64,000 bases of DNA from Hyphomicrobiales bacterium 4NK60-0047b (lineage in GTDB: Bacteria > Pseudomonadota > Alphaproteobacteria > Rhizobiales > HXMU1428-3). Below the pieces are notes generated by a model, which saw only the letters and a list, made by a program, of their open reading frames with translations, ran no database searches and was not told where the DNA came from. Position 1 is the first letter of the stretch. Every line of letters starts with the position of its first letter. The DNA is taken from positions 186,001-250,000 of the forward strand of contig BAABWY010000001.1 of assembly GCA_040367435.1 (NCBI GenBank), given 5' to 3'. A program made the translations under genes and the position numbers. This document shows, piece after piece, positions 1 to 7,476 of the stretch.

Positions 1-206
1 TAGGAGGAGAAGCTGCCAAACAAATTTATCAAACAACAACAGGCATCACAAAAATTAGAGGCAAATGGAAGAAAATCCCTGATAGCCCTCATAAAATGGA
101 CACTTTAGCAACGTTTCATCCAACATATCTCTTACGCACCCCCATAGCCAAACGCCTAGTTTGGCACGATCTACAATTATTAAGAGATAAACTAGCAACC
201 AATTGA
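1..206 (+). CDS. Uracil-DNA glycosylase, family 4-like (C-terminal fragment)
   Basis: Only the last 67 residues lie in the window; the reading frame enters from the left edge at base 3 and stops with TGA at 204-206. The fragment contains ATFHPTYLLRTPIAKRLVWH, which matches the conserved C-terminal His-Pro-Ser/Thr-Tyr-Leu-Leu-Arg motif of the family-4/5 uracil-DNA glycosylases, often annotated as DNA-polymerase-related in alphaproteobacteria. The family removes uracil from DNA. The catalytic N-terminal part is outside the window, so function is inferred from the C-terminal signature alone. Confidence 0.7.
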   Translation, partial: GGEAAKQIYQTTTGITKIRGKWKKIPDSPHKMDTLATFHPTYLLRTPIAKRLVWHDLQLLRDKLATN

Positions 207-217
207 AAGAGCTGATG

Positions 218-688
218 ATGGATGTAAGAATAGAAACTCTTGAAGCTTTAAAACTCATTTCTTCTGTTGGTCTAGGCGCTTACCCACAATCAGCGCCAAA
301 AGCCTGGGATCAATTATTCACGGGCCTAAAAAAGTTAGAAGGCATCACACCAAAACAAATGATTGGTTTTGGCATGGATGATCCCAGCCTCACCCCGATG
401 CCTTTAACCAGATATGTTGCATCAACAACTTTTGATGGTGAGTTTAAGGAAGAAACAGATCTCAATCTTTTTCAAATGGAAATAAAGGCCGGTAAATACG
501 CCATTTACACGATGAAAGGCCCGTACCATAATATGCCCGTTGAATTTGCAAAGTTGAAGAACGAATGGTTGCCAGGCTCAAATGAAACCCTCGATTGTTC
601 ACGGCCTTTGCTGGAAATTTACCTCAATGACCCATTTGAGGTACCAGAGGCAGAATATTTAACAGATCTCCATCTTCCACTGAAATAA
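218..688 (+). CDS. GyrI-like / AraC effector-binding domain protein
   Basis: A free-standing domain of about 155 residues resembling the GyrI-like small-molecule-binding fold, which in other proteins binds small ligands or shields gyrase. The typical pattern is present: a beta strand with SVGLGAY near the N terminus, a central FGMDDPSLTP segment and a C-terminal ending with RPLLEIYLNDPFEVPEAEY, the acidic end common in this family. There is no DNA-binding domain, so it is not a regulator by itself. The start is taken at the second of two tandem ATGs, about six bases after GAAAGAG; the ATG at 215 is also possible. It begins twelve bases after the glycosylase stop, suggesting co-transcription. 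The ligand is unknown. Confidence 0.65.
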   Translation: MDVRIETLEALKLISSVGLGAYPQSAPKAWDQLFTGLKKLEGITPKQMIGFGMDDPSLTPMPLTRYVASTTFDGEFKEETDLNLFQMEIKAGKYAIYTMKGPYHNMPVEFAKLKNEWLPGSNETLDCSRPLLEIYLNDPFEVPEAEYLTDLHLPLK

Positions 689-793
689 AAAAATCGCACT
701 AATAAATACACAAATGCAAAATTGATTGCATTAAATCTCCAAACCTTATAAGATGCATATAATATACATCTATATTCAATAGGAGTGAAGCTT

Positions 794-958
794 ATGCAAC
801 TACTCAACTTGTTTTTATCTATTTTCTTTGCACCAGGGAATTATGTATTAAAAAAAGCGGGAATCACCATTGAAGAAGATGGCGGCATACTCCGCTCTTT
901 CATTAATATGTGTGTTTGGGGGCTTCTAGCCATCATTGGAGTTGTGGTCTGTATCTAG
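794..958 (+). CDS. Small membrane protein of 54 residues, unknown function
   Basis: A short frame with a good ribosome-binding site (AGGAGTG, about eight bases before the ATG). It encodes two hydrophobic stretches, LLNLFLSIFFAPGNYVL at the N terminus and MCVWGLLAIIGVVVCI at the C terminus, joined by a short polar segment (KKAGITIEEDGG). The layout suggests a two-pass inner-membrane microprotein. I do not recognise the family. It stands alone between the GyrI-like gene and moaB, with about 100 and 150 bases of non-coding DNA on each side. Support comes only from the ribosome-binding site and the orderly membrane topology. Confidence 0.55.
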   Translation: MQLLNLFLSIFFAPGNYVLKKAGITIEEDGGILRSFINMCVWGLLAIIGVVVCI

Positions 959-1106
959 CCAAAACCCCAGCTCCCATACCACTATCCCCAAAAAAGCAAC
1001 AGATCATCGGTGTTTCAGCGATTGTTATTTGACACATCTCAATCAATCACCCAATAAATGGCAATAGGATATATTTGTAACCTCAATAAATTAAAGAGAA
1101 AAGTCC

Positions 1107-1643
1107 ATGGCCGGCATCGATGAAACACGTCCCTTCACACCAATAACCATTGCGGTTTTAACTGTTTCTGACACAAGAACTGAAAATGATGACAAGTCAG
1201 GTACCCTTCTCTCAAACATGCTTGTCGAGGCAGGCCACAATTTGGCTGAGAGCTCAATTGTAAAAGATGATATTCCCGCCATTCAAACCCAAATCAACAA
1301 ATGGGTTGATGACAAAACAATCGACGCAATCATCACCACCGGTGGCACAGGCTTTACCGGTAGAGACGTCACGCCAGATGCAGTTAAACCCTTGTTTGAT
1401 AAAGAAATTGATGGGTTCTCAGCCCTGTTTCATCAATTGTCATATGAAAAAATCGGCACATCCACCATCCAGTCACGCGCCTGTGGCGGCCTGATAAAAG
1501 ACACTTTCGTTTTTTGTGTTCCAGGCTCACCCGGCGCGTGTAAAGATGCCTGGCACGGCATCCTAAAATATCAACTAGACAGCCGCCACCGCCCCTGCAA
1601 CTTCGTAGAAATCATGCCCCGCCTCATGGAACACATATCGTAA
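1107..1643 (+). CDS. moaB: Molybdenum cofactor biosynthesis protein B
   Basis: MoaB/MogA-fold protein of 178 residues, the usual length for MoaB. It carries the signature TTGGTGFTGRDVTPDA near residue 73, followed by a conserved GFSALFHQLSYEKIGT segment and the FCVPGSPGACKDAW loop that shapes the molybdopterin pocket. The family binds molybdopterin and adenylylates it before metal insertion (MogA) or acts as the MoaB variant. The formate dehydrogenase alpha subunit in this window needs a bis-pterin Mo or W cofactor, so the enzyme is functionally relevant, although the gene is not adjacent. The start ATG lies within CCATGG after a weak AAAGAGAAAAG site. Confidence 0.9.
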   Translation: MAGIDETRPFTPITIAVLTVSDTRTENDDKSGTLLSNMLVEAGHNLAESSIVKDDIPAIQTQINKWVDDKTIDAIITTGGTGFTGRDVTPDAVKPLFDKEIDGFSALFHQLSYEKIGTSTIQSRACGGLIKDTFVFCVPGSPGACKDAWHGILKYQLDSRHRPCNFVEIMPRLMEHIS

Positions 1644-1726
1644 AATCTTGTCGGGCAATTGCATCTCATGAATTCAAATGCCACTAAAATCTTAGAATAA
1701 TTATAGTAACAAACATTCTATCAGAT

Positions 1727-1866
1727 AAATGAGTTCAGCCCATTTCGGGCTGAAGGACATGGCAGCAAAGCTGCCCGGTGCCTAGCGCCGCCCCTCGGAA
1801 GCAGACAGTGCGGATGCGTAGTAGGCATCTGAAGCACAACAAAAGAGCCCGTGAGAGATAAAAAAA
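1727..1866 (+). repeat. Structured interspersed repeat, copy 1 (multi-hairpin family)
   Basis: Successive elements on the plus strand are stem TCAGCCC/GGGCTGA at 1735-1753, the block AGGACATGGC at 1754-1763, stem GGCAGC/GCTGCC at 1761-1775, stem GGTG/CGCC followed by CGCCGCCCCTCGG, a GGATGC/GCATCT stem around 1812-1831, and the end block GCCCGTGAGAGATAAAAAAA. The same order of blocks and stems recurs near 29870 (inverted), 40219 and 51744. This copy is the most diverged and lacks the clear CGAAGAAGGAG entry block. Confidence 0.8.
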
Positions 1867-1897
1867 ACCTACCAGTTTTGTTAACAAACTGGTAGGT
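1867..1897 (-). terminator. Intrinsic terminator acting on the minus strand
   Basis: A perfect 12-bp stem, ACCTACCAGTTT with AAACTGGTAGGT, is followed on the minus strand by eight T residues (plus-strand A-run at 1859-1867). On the plus strand no T-run follows. No minus-strand gene was found immediately to the right, so its target transcript is unclear. Confidence 0.75.
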
Positions 1898-2041
1898 CAA
1901 AAGCTTTAAACTATTCAAACAAGATATTCATTCTATTAATAATCTATATGGTTGTATTTATGCCTAAATTTAATGGAATGAAGAAGAGTTGCTTTTATTG
2001 ACTGTTTCTCTTTATTCAAAACAAAATGGTTCTGCTGCTGC

Positions 2042-3616
2042 ATGCTCTTATCACGCCTTAACATACCCACTCCCAAAAAGGCTTTCAGCACCTTTTGCGC
2101 GACTTTGCTGCTTTTTATATGCCTAACAGGAGATCAGCTACTAGGGCGCGGTGAAGGGGCAAGAACCCTCTCCATCTATAACATTCACACAAAGAAAACC
2201 CTCACTGTCGTTTATAAAAGGGACGGCAAATACATCCCTTCAGCAATGAAACGGATAAACCACATCATGGGAGATTGGCGCCGCAAAGAAAGCCGCGTCA
2301 TGCATAAAGAACTCATAGACTTGATGTGGGAAATGCACACCCAATTGGGCTCACGCAAACCCATTCATCTCATCTCCGGCTATCGGTCATTAAAAACCAA
2401 TAACAAATTACGCAAAACCCGCGGTGGACAAGCAAAAAAAAGCCGGCACATACTTGGCATGGCAGCCGATGTTCACTTTCCTGATGTACCGGTGCGTGAA
2501 TTAAGAGATTCAGCCCTAATCAGACAACGAGGCGGCGTCGGCTACTATCCAACATCCGGTCTACCCTTCGTCCATATGGATGTCGGCAGAGTCCGTCATT
2601 GGCCAAGGATCGCACGTCCTCAACTCGCCGCCCTCTTTCCAAATGGCCGCAGTCGTCACGTACCAAGAGATGGCCGCCCGCTAACCAAAGCTGATGCAAG
2701 AAAATATGGAGCGGCTGCAAAAGTCGCCAAAATGCGGCGCATCCAACTAGCGCGCCGTCAAAGAAGAGATGGCATTGCAATAGCAGCACTCACACCGCCA
2801 GCCAAAAAGCAAAGACCTAAAGTCGCCGCCAAGGTTGAGCCAAAACTAGCATCATTAAGCCGTGATGAACTGAATAAAAAAATCGCGTCGCTAAGACCAT
2901 CCACGGTCGAAGAACCAAAGCGCGCAAAAATAAGACCAACCCTAAGACCAAAAGATACACTTGATCAAAAACGTCAAATCGCGGCCTACAAGCCTGATAA
3001 TTCATTCAAAGAACCTGGCACCAAACAAAATAATGATAAAGGCGTGCCTGATTGGTGGCAGGGCCAAACTATTGCCAGTCTCTCTCCACTACAAACAAAA
3101 TTAGAAGAAGAGCGCCAATTAGTTCAGCTCGCTTCGATAGATACGAACATGCCAGACAGTTGGCAGAGCTTTACGCCGCGAAAAAAACCTGAAATCATCG
3201 AGACTAACAACGTTGCCTATTCTCCTGAATTCGATGAAGAACACCCGGAAGAGCTAAACTATCGCCCCTTTTCTCTCAGCCCATTAATGACAGACCAACC
3301 TGTGGCTGAAAACGAAGAGTTGTTAAAACTAAGTCCACCTGATTATGCTCAAGCCAGCGTTCTATTAAAAGATAACCAAAGCTTAGCATCATCGCGTTTT
3401 CGCCCCGGTCTTCAATTCGCTCACTTAGGGCTTGCCAATCAGTTCATTGGCAATGCCATTACAGATCTCACTCCACCACCACCAGTCAAATCAGAACGAG
3501 CCAAGCGTAAGGTTAAAAAAAGAAACGTTAAATATAAGAAGAAGCGCAAGAAATACCGCAAAAAGAAAGCCAAAAAGAAACAAGTAAAATCAAATTCATT
3601 TTTTGGTCTATTTTAA
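2042..3616 (+). CDS. DUF882 / peptidase M15-like protein with lysine-rich tail
   Basis: A 524-residue exported protein. A hydrophobic N-terminal segment (about residues 18-33) looks like a signal or anchor. Residues about 45-190 form the DUF882/YcbK domain related to M15 D,D- or L,D-peptidases: LISGYRSLKTNN, RHILGMAADVHFPDV with the metal-binding His and Asp, and LPFVHMDVG with the last His. This family trims peptidoglycan cross-links (MepK in E. coli). The remaining 300 residues are low complexity and end in an extremely Lys/Arg-rich tract before SNSFFGLF, perhaps binding the anionic wall or outer membrane. The start has no clear ribosome-binding site. The domain is certain; the substrate is inferred. 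Confidence 0.8.
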   Translation: MLLSRLNIPTPKKAFSTFCATLLLFICLTGDQLLGRGEGARTLSIYNIHTKKTLTVVYKRDGKYIPSAMKRINHIMGDWRRKESRVMHKELIDLMWEMHTQLGSRKPIHLISGYRSLKTNNKLRKTRGGQAKKSRHILGMAADVHFPDVPVRELRDSALIRQRGGVGYYPTSGLPFVHMDVGRVRHWPRIARPQLAALFPNGRSRHVPRDGRPLTKADARKYGAAAKVAKMRRIQLARRQRRDGIAIAALTPPAKKQRPKVAAKVEPKLASLSRDELNKKIASLRPSTVEEPKRAKIRPTLRPKDTLDQKRQIAAYKPDNSFKEPGTKQNNDKGVPDWWQGQTIASLSPLQTKLEEERQLVQLASIDTNMPDSWQSFTPRKKPEIIETNNVAYSPEFDEEHPEELNYRPFSLSPLMTDQPVAENEELLKLSPPDYAQASVLLKDNQSLASSRFRPGLQFAHLGLANQFIGNAITDLTPPPPVKSERAKRKVKKRNVKYKKKRKKYRKKKAKKKQVKSNSFFGLF

Positions 3617-3836
3617 AAGTAACAAAAATGATAAAATCATGAGAGCTTTGTAGTAAAATCATCTCAATATACAATGGTTTCATCAGCCTCAAATATCAGA
3701 GGAAGACTTGATAAGAATTTCAGAGAAAGGCATTATAAATTAGTCGAAAAACTCAGAATTTTCAGAGAAAAATCAGCAACTTACCACAGCAATTTCTGAG
3801 AATTTTATGAGAAAAGCAACAACTCGGAGTGATGAA

Positions 3837-4814
3837 ATGAAAGTCCAACTTAAACAAGCACTTTTAGCCACAGCCCTTTCAATATTAACCATCTCTCCTC
3901 TTCATGCCTATACCGTCTATGTCAGCAATGAAAAAGACGACACAATAACAGTCATCGACAGCAAAACCTTAAAAGTCATAGACACCATCAAAGTCGGCCA
4001 ACGCCCACGCGGCATAATTCTATCTAAGGATGAAAAATACATTCTTGTTTGCTCCAGTGATGATGACACCGTTGAGGTTATTGATCGTAAAACTAAAAAG
4101 ATCGTAAAAACGCTTCCCTCTGGACCAGATCCAGAACTTTTCATTCTACACCCAACGGGTAACCCACTTTACATTTCTAATGAAGACGACAACATGGTCA
4201 CCATTGTCGACATTGAAAAAAACAAAGTCTTGGGCGAAGTCCCCGTTGGTGTTGAACCTGAGGGTATGGGCATCAGTCCTGATGGTAAAACCATTGTGAA
4301 CACATCAGAGACAACCAACATGGTTCATTTCATCGATTCAAAATCCCATGAAATCACACACAATGTTTTGGTTGAGCAACGCCCAAGAGTAGCCATTTAT
4401 AATCACTCCGGCTCTCAGGTTTGGGCATCATCTGAAATTGGTGGTACCGTCAATGTCATTGATAATGAAAAACGCGAGATCATTAAAACTATCCGGTTCG
4501 AAATCCCTGGCGTGACACAAGACACAGTCCAGCCCGTTGGTATAAGATTATTAAAAGATGACTCAAAAGCCTTTGTTGCTCTCGGCCCCTCAAATCGTGT
4601 GGCGGTTATTGACACCAAAACCTTCAAAGTTGAAAAGTACTTGTTAGTCGGTCAACGCGTTTGGAACTTAGGCTTCACACCAGATGACAAATATCTCTAC
4701 ACTACAAACGGCATTAGTAATGATGTCTCTGTGATTGACATCAAAAAATTAAAAGTCATCAAATCAATCCCTGTTGGCCGCTATCCTTGGGGCGTTGCCA
4801 TAGCAAAAGACTAA
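3837..4814 (+). CDS. PQQ-associated YVTN beta-propeller protein, periplasmic
   Basis: A secreted protein of 325 residues made of repeated propeller blades: YVSNEKDDTITVID, VGQRPRGIILSKDEKY, VGVEPEGMGISPDGKT, VGQRVWNLGFTPDDKY and a final VGRYPWGVAIAKD. It matches the propeller family that occurs with PQQ-dependent alcohol oxidation genes. The upstream ATG at 3807 is in frame, but the ATG at 3837 follows a CGGAG site and directly opens a clean signal peptide ending in SPLHA-Y, so it is preferred. Its position about 4 kb from xoxFGJ supports a role in periplasmic methanol oxidation, possibly PQQ handling or enzyme assembly; the exact role is unknown. Confidence 0.8.
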   Translation: MKVQLKQALLATALSILTISPLHAYTVYVSNEKDDTITVIDSKTLKVIDTIKVGQRPRGIILSKDEKYILVCSSDDDTVEVIDRKTKKIVKTLPSGPDPELFILHPTGNPLYISNEDDNMVTIVDIEKNKVLGEVPVGVEPEGMGISPDGKTIVNTSETTNMVHFIDSKSHEITHNVLVEQRPRVAIYNHSGSQVWASSEIGGTVNVIDNEKREIIKTIRFEIPGVTQDTVQPVGIRLLKDDSKAFVALGPSNRVAVIDTKTFKVEKYLLVGQRVWNLGFTPDDKYLYTTNGISNDVSVIDIKKLKVIKSIPVGRYPWGVAIAKD

Positions 4815-4840
4815 TTGAATAACAAAAAAACATCTCCTAG

Positions 4841-4876
4841 TTGACCACATGTCTCAATTTTGAGAAGTGTGGTCAA
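4841..4876. other. Long intergenic hairpin
   Basis: TTGACCACA (4841-4849) pairs perfectly with TGTGGTCAA (4868-4876), and the interior holds a second stem TCTCA/TGAGA (4852-4856 with 4861-4865). No T-run follows on either strand at the usual distance, so this looks more like an mRNA-stability or processing structure between the propeller gene and the next gene than a standard terminator. Confidence 0.55.
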
Positions 4877-4937
4877 CAAATTGAAAAAAACCAGAATTAA
4901 AAATAATAAAATTTTTTAAATAGGTTAGGTCACCAAC

Positions 4938-5615
4938 ATGAAGAAAAACAGTCAATCTCTTGTAAAAAACAGATTTAGTCTTTCTCTATTTAGCCTAACA
5001 ATTGCAGCCGGTCTTTTGAACTTCGCTGCCCCTATAAAAAAAGCACACGCCTACTCAGAAGATAAAAACTGGCCATGCATTCAGGGAAAAGTCATAAAAC
5101 TCTCTGCAGGACAAATGTGGCGTGGTAACCCTGTTAAAGAAACAGATTTCACGTGGCAACAAAACGAAGACGTAAAAAAACTGGTCAATAAAATCATCCC
5201 ACGGCGGGTCCCGCTAAAAGAAACAGAAAAATTCATCGAAGAGTTCGCCAAACAACATCAAACAAATATTAAACCCCAGCTAGAGCAAAGCTTTTTAGCT
5301 CTATTATTCGAAACAAACAAAATACGAAAAGAAATCATCGGCGGCATCGGCAAATTCTCAACACGCCAAAAGAGCTTATCCAAGCGCATTGTAGAAAATA
5401 GACGCAAGATCGCAGAATTTGAAAAAAAAGATGAAGCCGGCACCCTCACCAAAGAAGAAGACCAACAATTTGGCAAATTAGAACAACAACTCGAATGGGA
5501 TATCCGCATCCATGAAGAACGCGAAAAATCCCTTGAGTATGTCTGTGAGTCTCCAGTTATTTTAGAACAAAGATTATTCGCTCTCTCTCAACAACTAAAG
5601 AAATTCTACAAATAA
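4938..5615 (+). CDS. Secreted coiled-coil protein of unknown function
   Basis: A 225-residue protein with a clear signal peptide ending near KKAHA-Y (residues 35-39). The mature part starts with a short segment containing WPCIQGKVIKLSAGQMW, then is almost entirely charged helix (roughly residues 95-205) predicted as coiled coil, and ends after a second cysteine (EYVCESP). The two cysteines could form a disulfide in the periplasm. It follows the PQQ-type propeller gene on the same strand, 123 bases downstream with a hairpin in between, so co-expression is likely. I do not recognise a named family. A link to methanol oxidation is inferred only from position. Confidence 0.65.
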   Translation: MKKNSQSLVKNRFSLSLFSLTIAAGLLNFAAPIKKAHAYSEDKNWPCIQGKVIKLSAGQMWRGNPVKETDFTWQQNEDVKKLVNKIIPRRVPLKETEKFIEEFAKQHQTNIKPQLEQSFLALLFETNKIRKEIIGGIGKFSTRQKSLSKRIVENRRKIAEFEKKDEAGTLTKEEDQQFGKLEQQLEWDIRIHEEREKSLEYVCESPVILEQRLFALSQQLKKFYK

Positions 5616-5659
5616 ATTATAGCTTTAATGAACTAGAATTGACCTATAAGGCTATGAAA

Positions 5660-6064
5660 TTACTTGGATACAAAATCATTCAAATCTTCCATAGAGATGT
5701 GATGGATATTGATCTTATTTCCATCTAGGTCTCGAAAATAACCTGCATAAAACCCTTTCATCTCATCGCGGTAACCAGCTGGTCCTTCATCAATAGCACC
5801 AAGCTCCATCGCTTTTTTATAAACTTTATCAACCTCTTCAGGAGAAGAAGCCGCAAGACCAATCATAACACCATTTCCAACCGTTGCGTGCTTACCATCA
5901 AAAGGCTTTGTTATAGAAAAACCAGCTGAACCATCCTGCTTGCCCCAGGCAATATAGCTATCAAAATCCATCATACGCCCAATCCCTAAAAGCTTAAAAA
6001 GCTCATCATAAAATTTAGCTGATTTTTCAATGTCATTCGTACCAATTGTTATGTAGCCAATCAT
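5660..6064 (-). CDS. VOC (glyoxalase/bleomycin-resistance fold) family protein
   Basis: A single-domain VOC protein of about 134 residues: MIGYITIGTNDIEKSAKFYDELF at the N terminus, GNGVMIGLAASSPEEVDKVYKKA in the middle and YAGYFRDLDGNKINIHH at the C terminus, with the Glu/His metal positions not certain by eye. The family includes glyoxalases, dioxygenases and resistance proteins; the substrate cannot be named. The frame extends to 6085, but the ATG at 6064 follows an AAGGAA site and starts the fold properly, so it is preferred. It is downstream of a second VOC gene and both diverge from a WYL regulator, suggesting a small regulated detoxification or catabolic unit. Confidence 0.8.
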   Translation of the reverse strand: MIGYITIGTNDIEKSAKFYDELFKLLGIGRMMDFDSYIAWGKQDGSAGFSITKPFDGKHATVGNGVMIGLAASSPEEVDKVYKKAMELGAIDEGPAGYRDEMKGFYAGYFRDLDGNKINIHHISMEDLNDFVSK

Positions 6065-6214
6065 GCTAATTATTCCTTCTTTCATTGAATTAAATTAAAT
6101 TAAATTATTATGGTGGAGAAAAAATGCTCTGTTAGTTCAATCACTTTTGCTAAAATTTCATCCACTAATTTCTACTGAGGGGCATAAATTAAATAGCTGT
6201 GAAACCTGTCACCA

Positions 6215-6580
6215 TTAAGAACCTGCATCAGAAAAACAAAGTTTGTTTTTATCTAAATCTCTCACATACGCAGAATAATAAGGCCCTCTCTGATTGGGTT
6301 CCCCCTCACAGGTTCCTCCCAAGTCAATAGCCTTTTTATGAAACTTTTTAACATCTTGTGAAGAACCCACACTAAATCCAATCATTGTTCCATTACCACG
6401 GGTTGCCGGCTCCCCATTAAAGGGATATGCAACAGCAAAAGCAAAATCATCACATTGCCAAAATGTCATTCTCTCATTTGATAAAACTTGTTTGAGGTCT
6501 GTGCTCTCGAAAAAAGAGTCATAGAATTTAATCGAGGCCTCCATGTTGCTTGTACCAACAACGCAATAGTTGATTTTCAT
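6215..6580 (-). CDS. VOC family protein, paralogue of its neighbour
   Basis: A 121-residue VOC-fold protein with the same plan as the gene at 5660: INYCVVGTSNMEASIKFYDS, GEPATRGNGTMIGFSVGSSQ and YYSAYVRDLDKNKLCF. The two are paralogues by the shared GNGxMIG and RDLDxNK motifs. It is the promoter-proximal gene of the pair; 150 bases containing a TTAAA microrepeat separate it from the second. The start ATG faces the WYL regulator across 97 bases that hold an inverted repeat. The substrate is unknown. Confidence 0.8.
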   Translation of the reverse strand: MKINYCVVGTSNMEASIKFYDSFFESTDLKQVLSNERMTFWQCDDFAFAVAYPFNGEPATRGNGTMIGFSVGSSQDVKKFHKKAIDLGGTCEGEPNQRGPYYSAYVRDLDKNKLCFSDAGS

Positions 6581-6651
6581 AAGTTTTGCATCCCATATAC
6601 TAAGCGGGGTTTCATTCAGGTTAGATCATTAAAATCAACATATTTATAAAC

Positions 6652-6668
6652 ATGACATTTTATGTCAT
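6652..6668. promoter_or_regulatory. Inverted-repeat operator candidate
   Basis: ATGACAT-TTT-ATGTCAT is a perfect 7-bp inverted repeat located nine bases before the start codon of the WYL regulator and in the shared divergent promoter with the VOC genes. Location and symmetry fit an autoregulatory operator. No binding evidence is available. Confidence 0.5.
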
Positions 6669-6677
6669 ATTTGTTTT

Positions 6678-7424
6678 ATGAAACAAAAGAATACATCCAC
6701 AAGATTACAGCGGCTTGATGAGCTAACCGGCCTATTAAAATCAAACGATCACAATCTCATTGCAGATTTGGCTGAAAATCTCGGCGTCAGTCCGCGCACA
6801 GTGATGCGCGACTTGGAACTCTTGCGTGAGAAAGGTTACCCAATAGAGACCAGCCTCGGGCGAGGCGGCGGTATAAGTTTACACAAACATTGGGGTTTGG
6901 GCCGACTTCATTTTAATTACAAAGAAATTATCGACTTATTACTCAGCCTGGCCGTTATGGAAAAACTTCATTCGCCAATTTTCTTGAGCAATCTAAAATC
7001 TATCCGACATAAAATCGCGGCCTCTTTTCCAGAAGCACAGAGAAAGCAAGTCCAAGCCGTTCGAAAAAGAATCCTCTTAAGCGAAATAGCCTCAGAAACA
7101 AGTTTTACCCCGTTGGGACAAAACAATAATGCAGCCGTTAAATCTTCAGCCAATTCTGTGTATGAAGCTTTTTTTGAAATGAAGGCAATAAGAATAAATT
7201 ATAGTGACGTGAAAGGAAGCAAAACAGAGCGAACAATTGAACCACATTTCATCCTGCTCTGCTGGCCGGTATGGTATATCTTAGCCTGGGATCATTTAAG
7301 AGATGATGCCCGTTGCTTTCGCCTGGATCGCATACAAAAAGCCAAATTAGAAAACCAAACATTTAAATTAAAAAGCAGCCAGACATTAATCGGAAAATTA
7401 GAAAACTTCACAGTTCGTCTTTAG
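6678..7424 (+). CDS. Helix-turn-helix WYL-domain transcriptional regulator
   Basis: A 248-residue regulator with an N-terminal HTH_11/DeoR-like domain (residues about 8-60: LQRLDELTGLLKSNDH, then LAENLGVSPRTVMRDLELL) and a C-terminal WYL domain (about 165-235), whose core reads EPHFILLCWPVWYILAWD followed by CFRLDRI. WYL domains sense small ligands or nucleic acids; this architecture (YafY/YobV-like) usually controls the adjacent genes. It is divergent from the two VOC genes, with a perfect inverted repeat in between, so it probably represses or activates them and itself. The effector is unknown. Confidence 0.85.
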   Translation: MKQKNTSTRLQRLDELTGLLKSNDHNLIADLAENLGVSPRTVMRDLELLREKGYPIETSLGRGGGISLHKHWGLGRLHFNYKEIIDLLLSLAVMEKLHSPIFLSNLKSIRHKIAASFPEAQRKQVQAVRKRILLSEIASETSFTPLGQNNNAAVKSSANSVYEAFFEMKAIRINYSDVKGSKTERTIEPHFILLCWPVWYILAWDHLRDDARCFRLDRIQKAKLENQTFKLKSSQTLIGKLENFTVRL

Positions 7425-7476
7425 CAGACCTATTTAAAATAACAAACCTACAGATACTCAAAAGGCCAAGCTAAAT

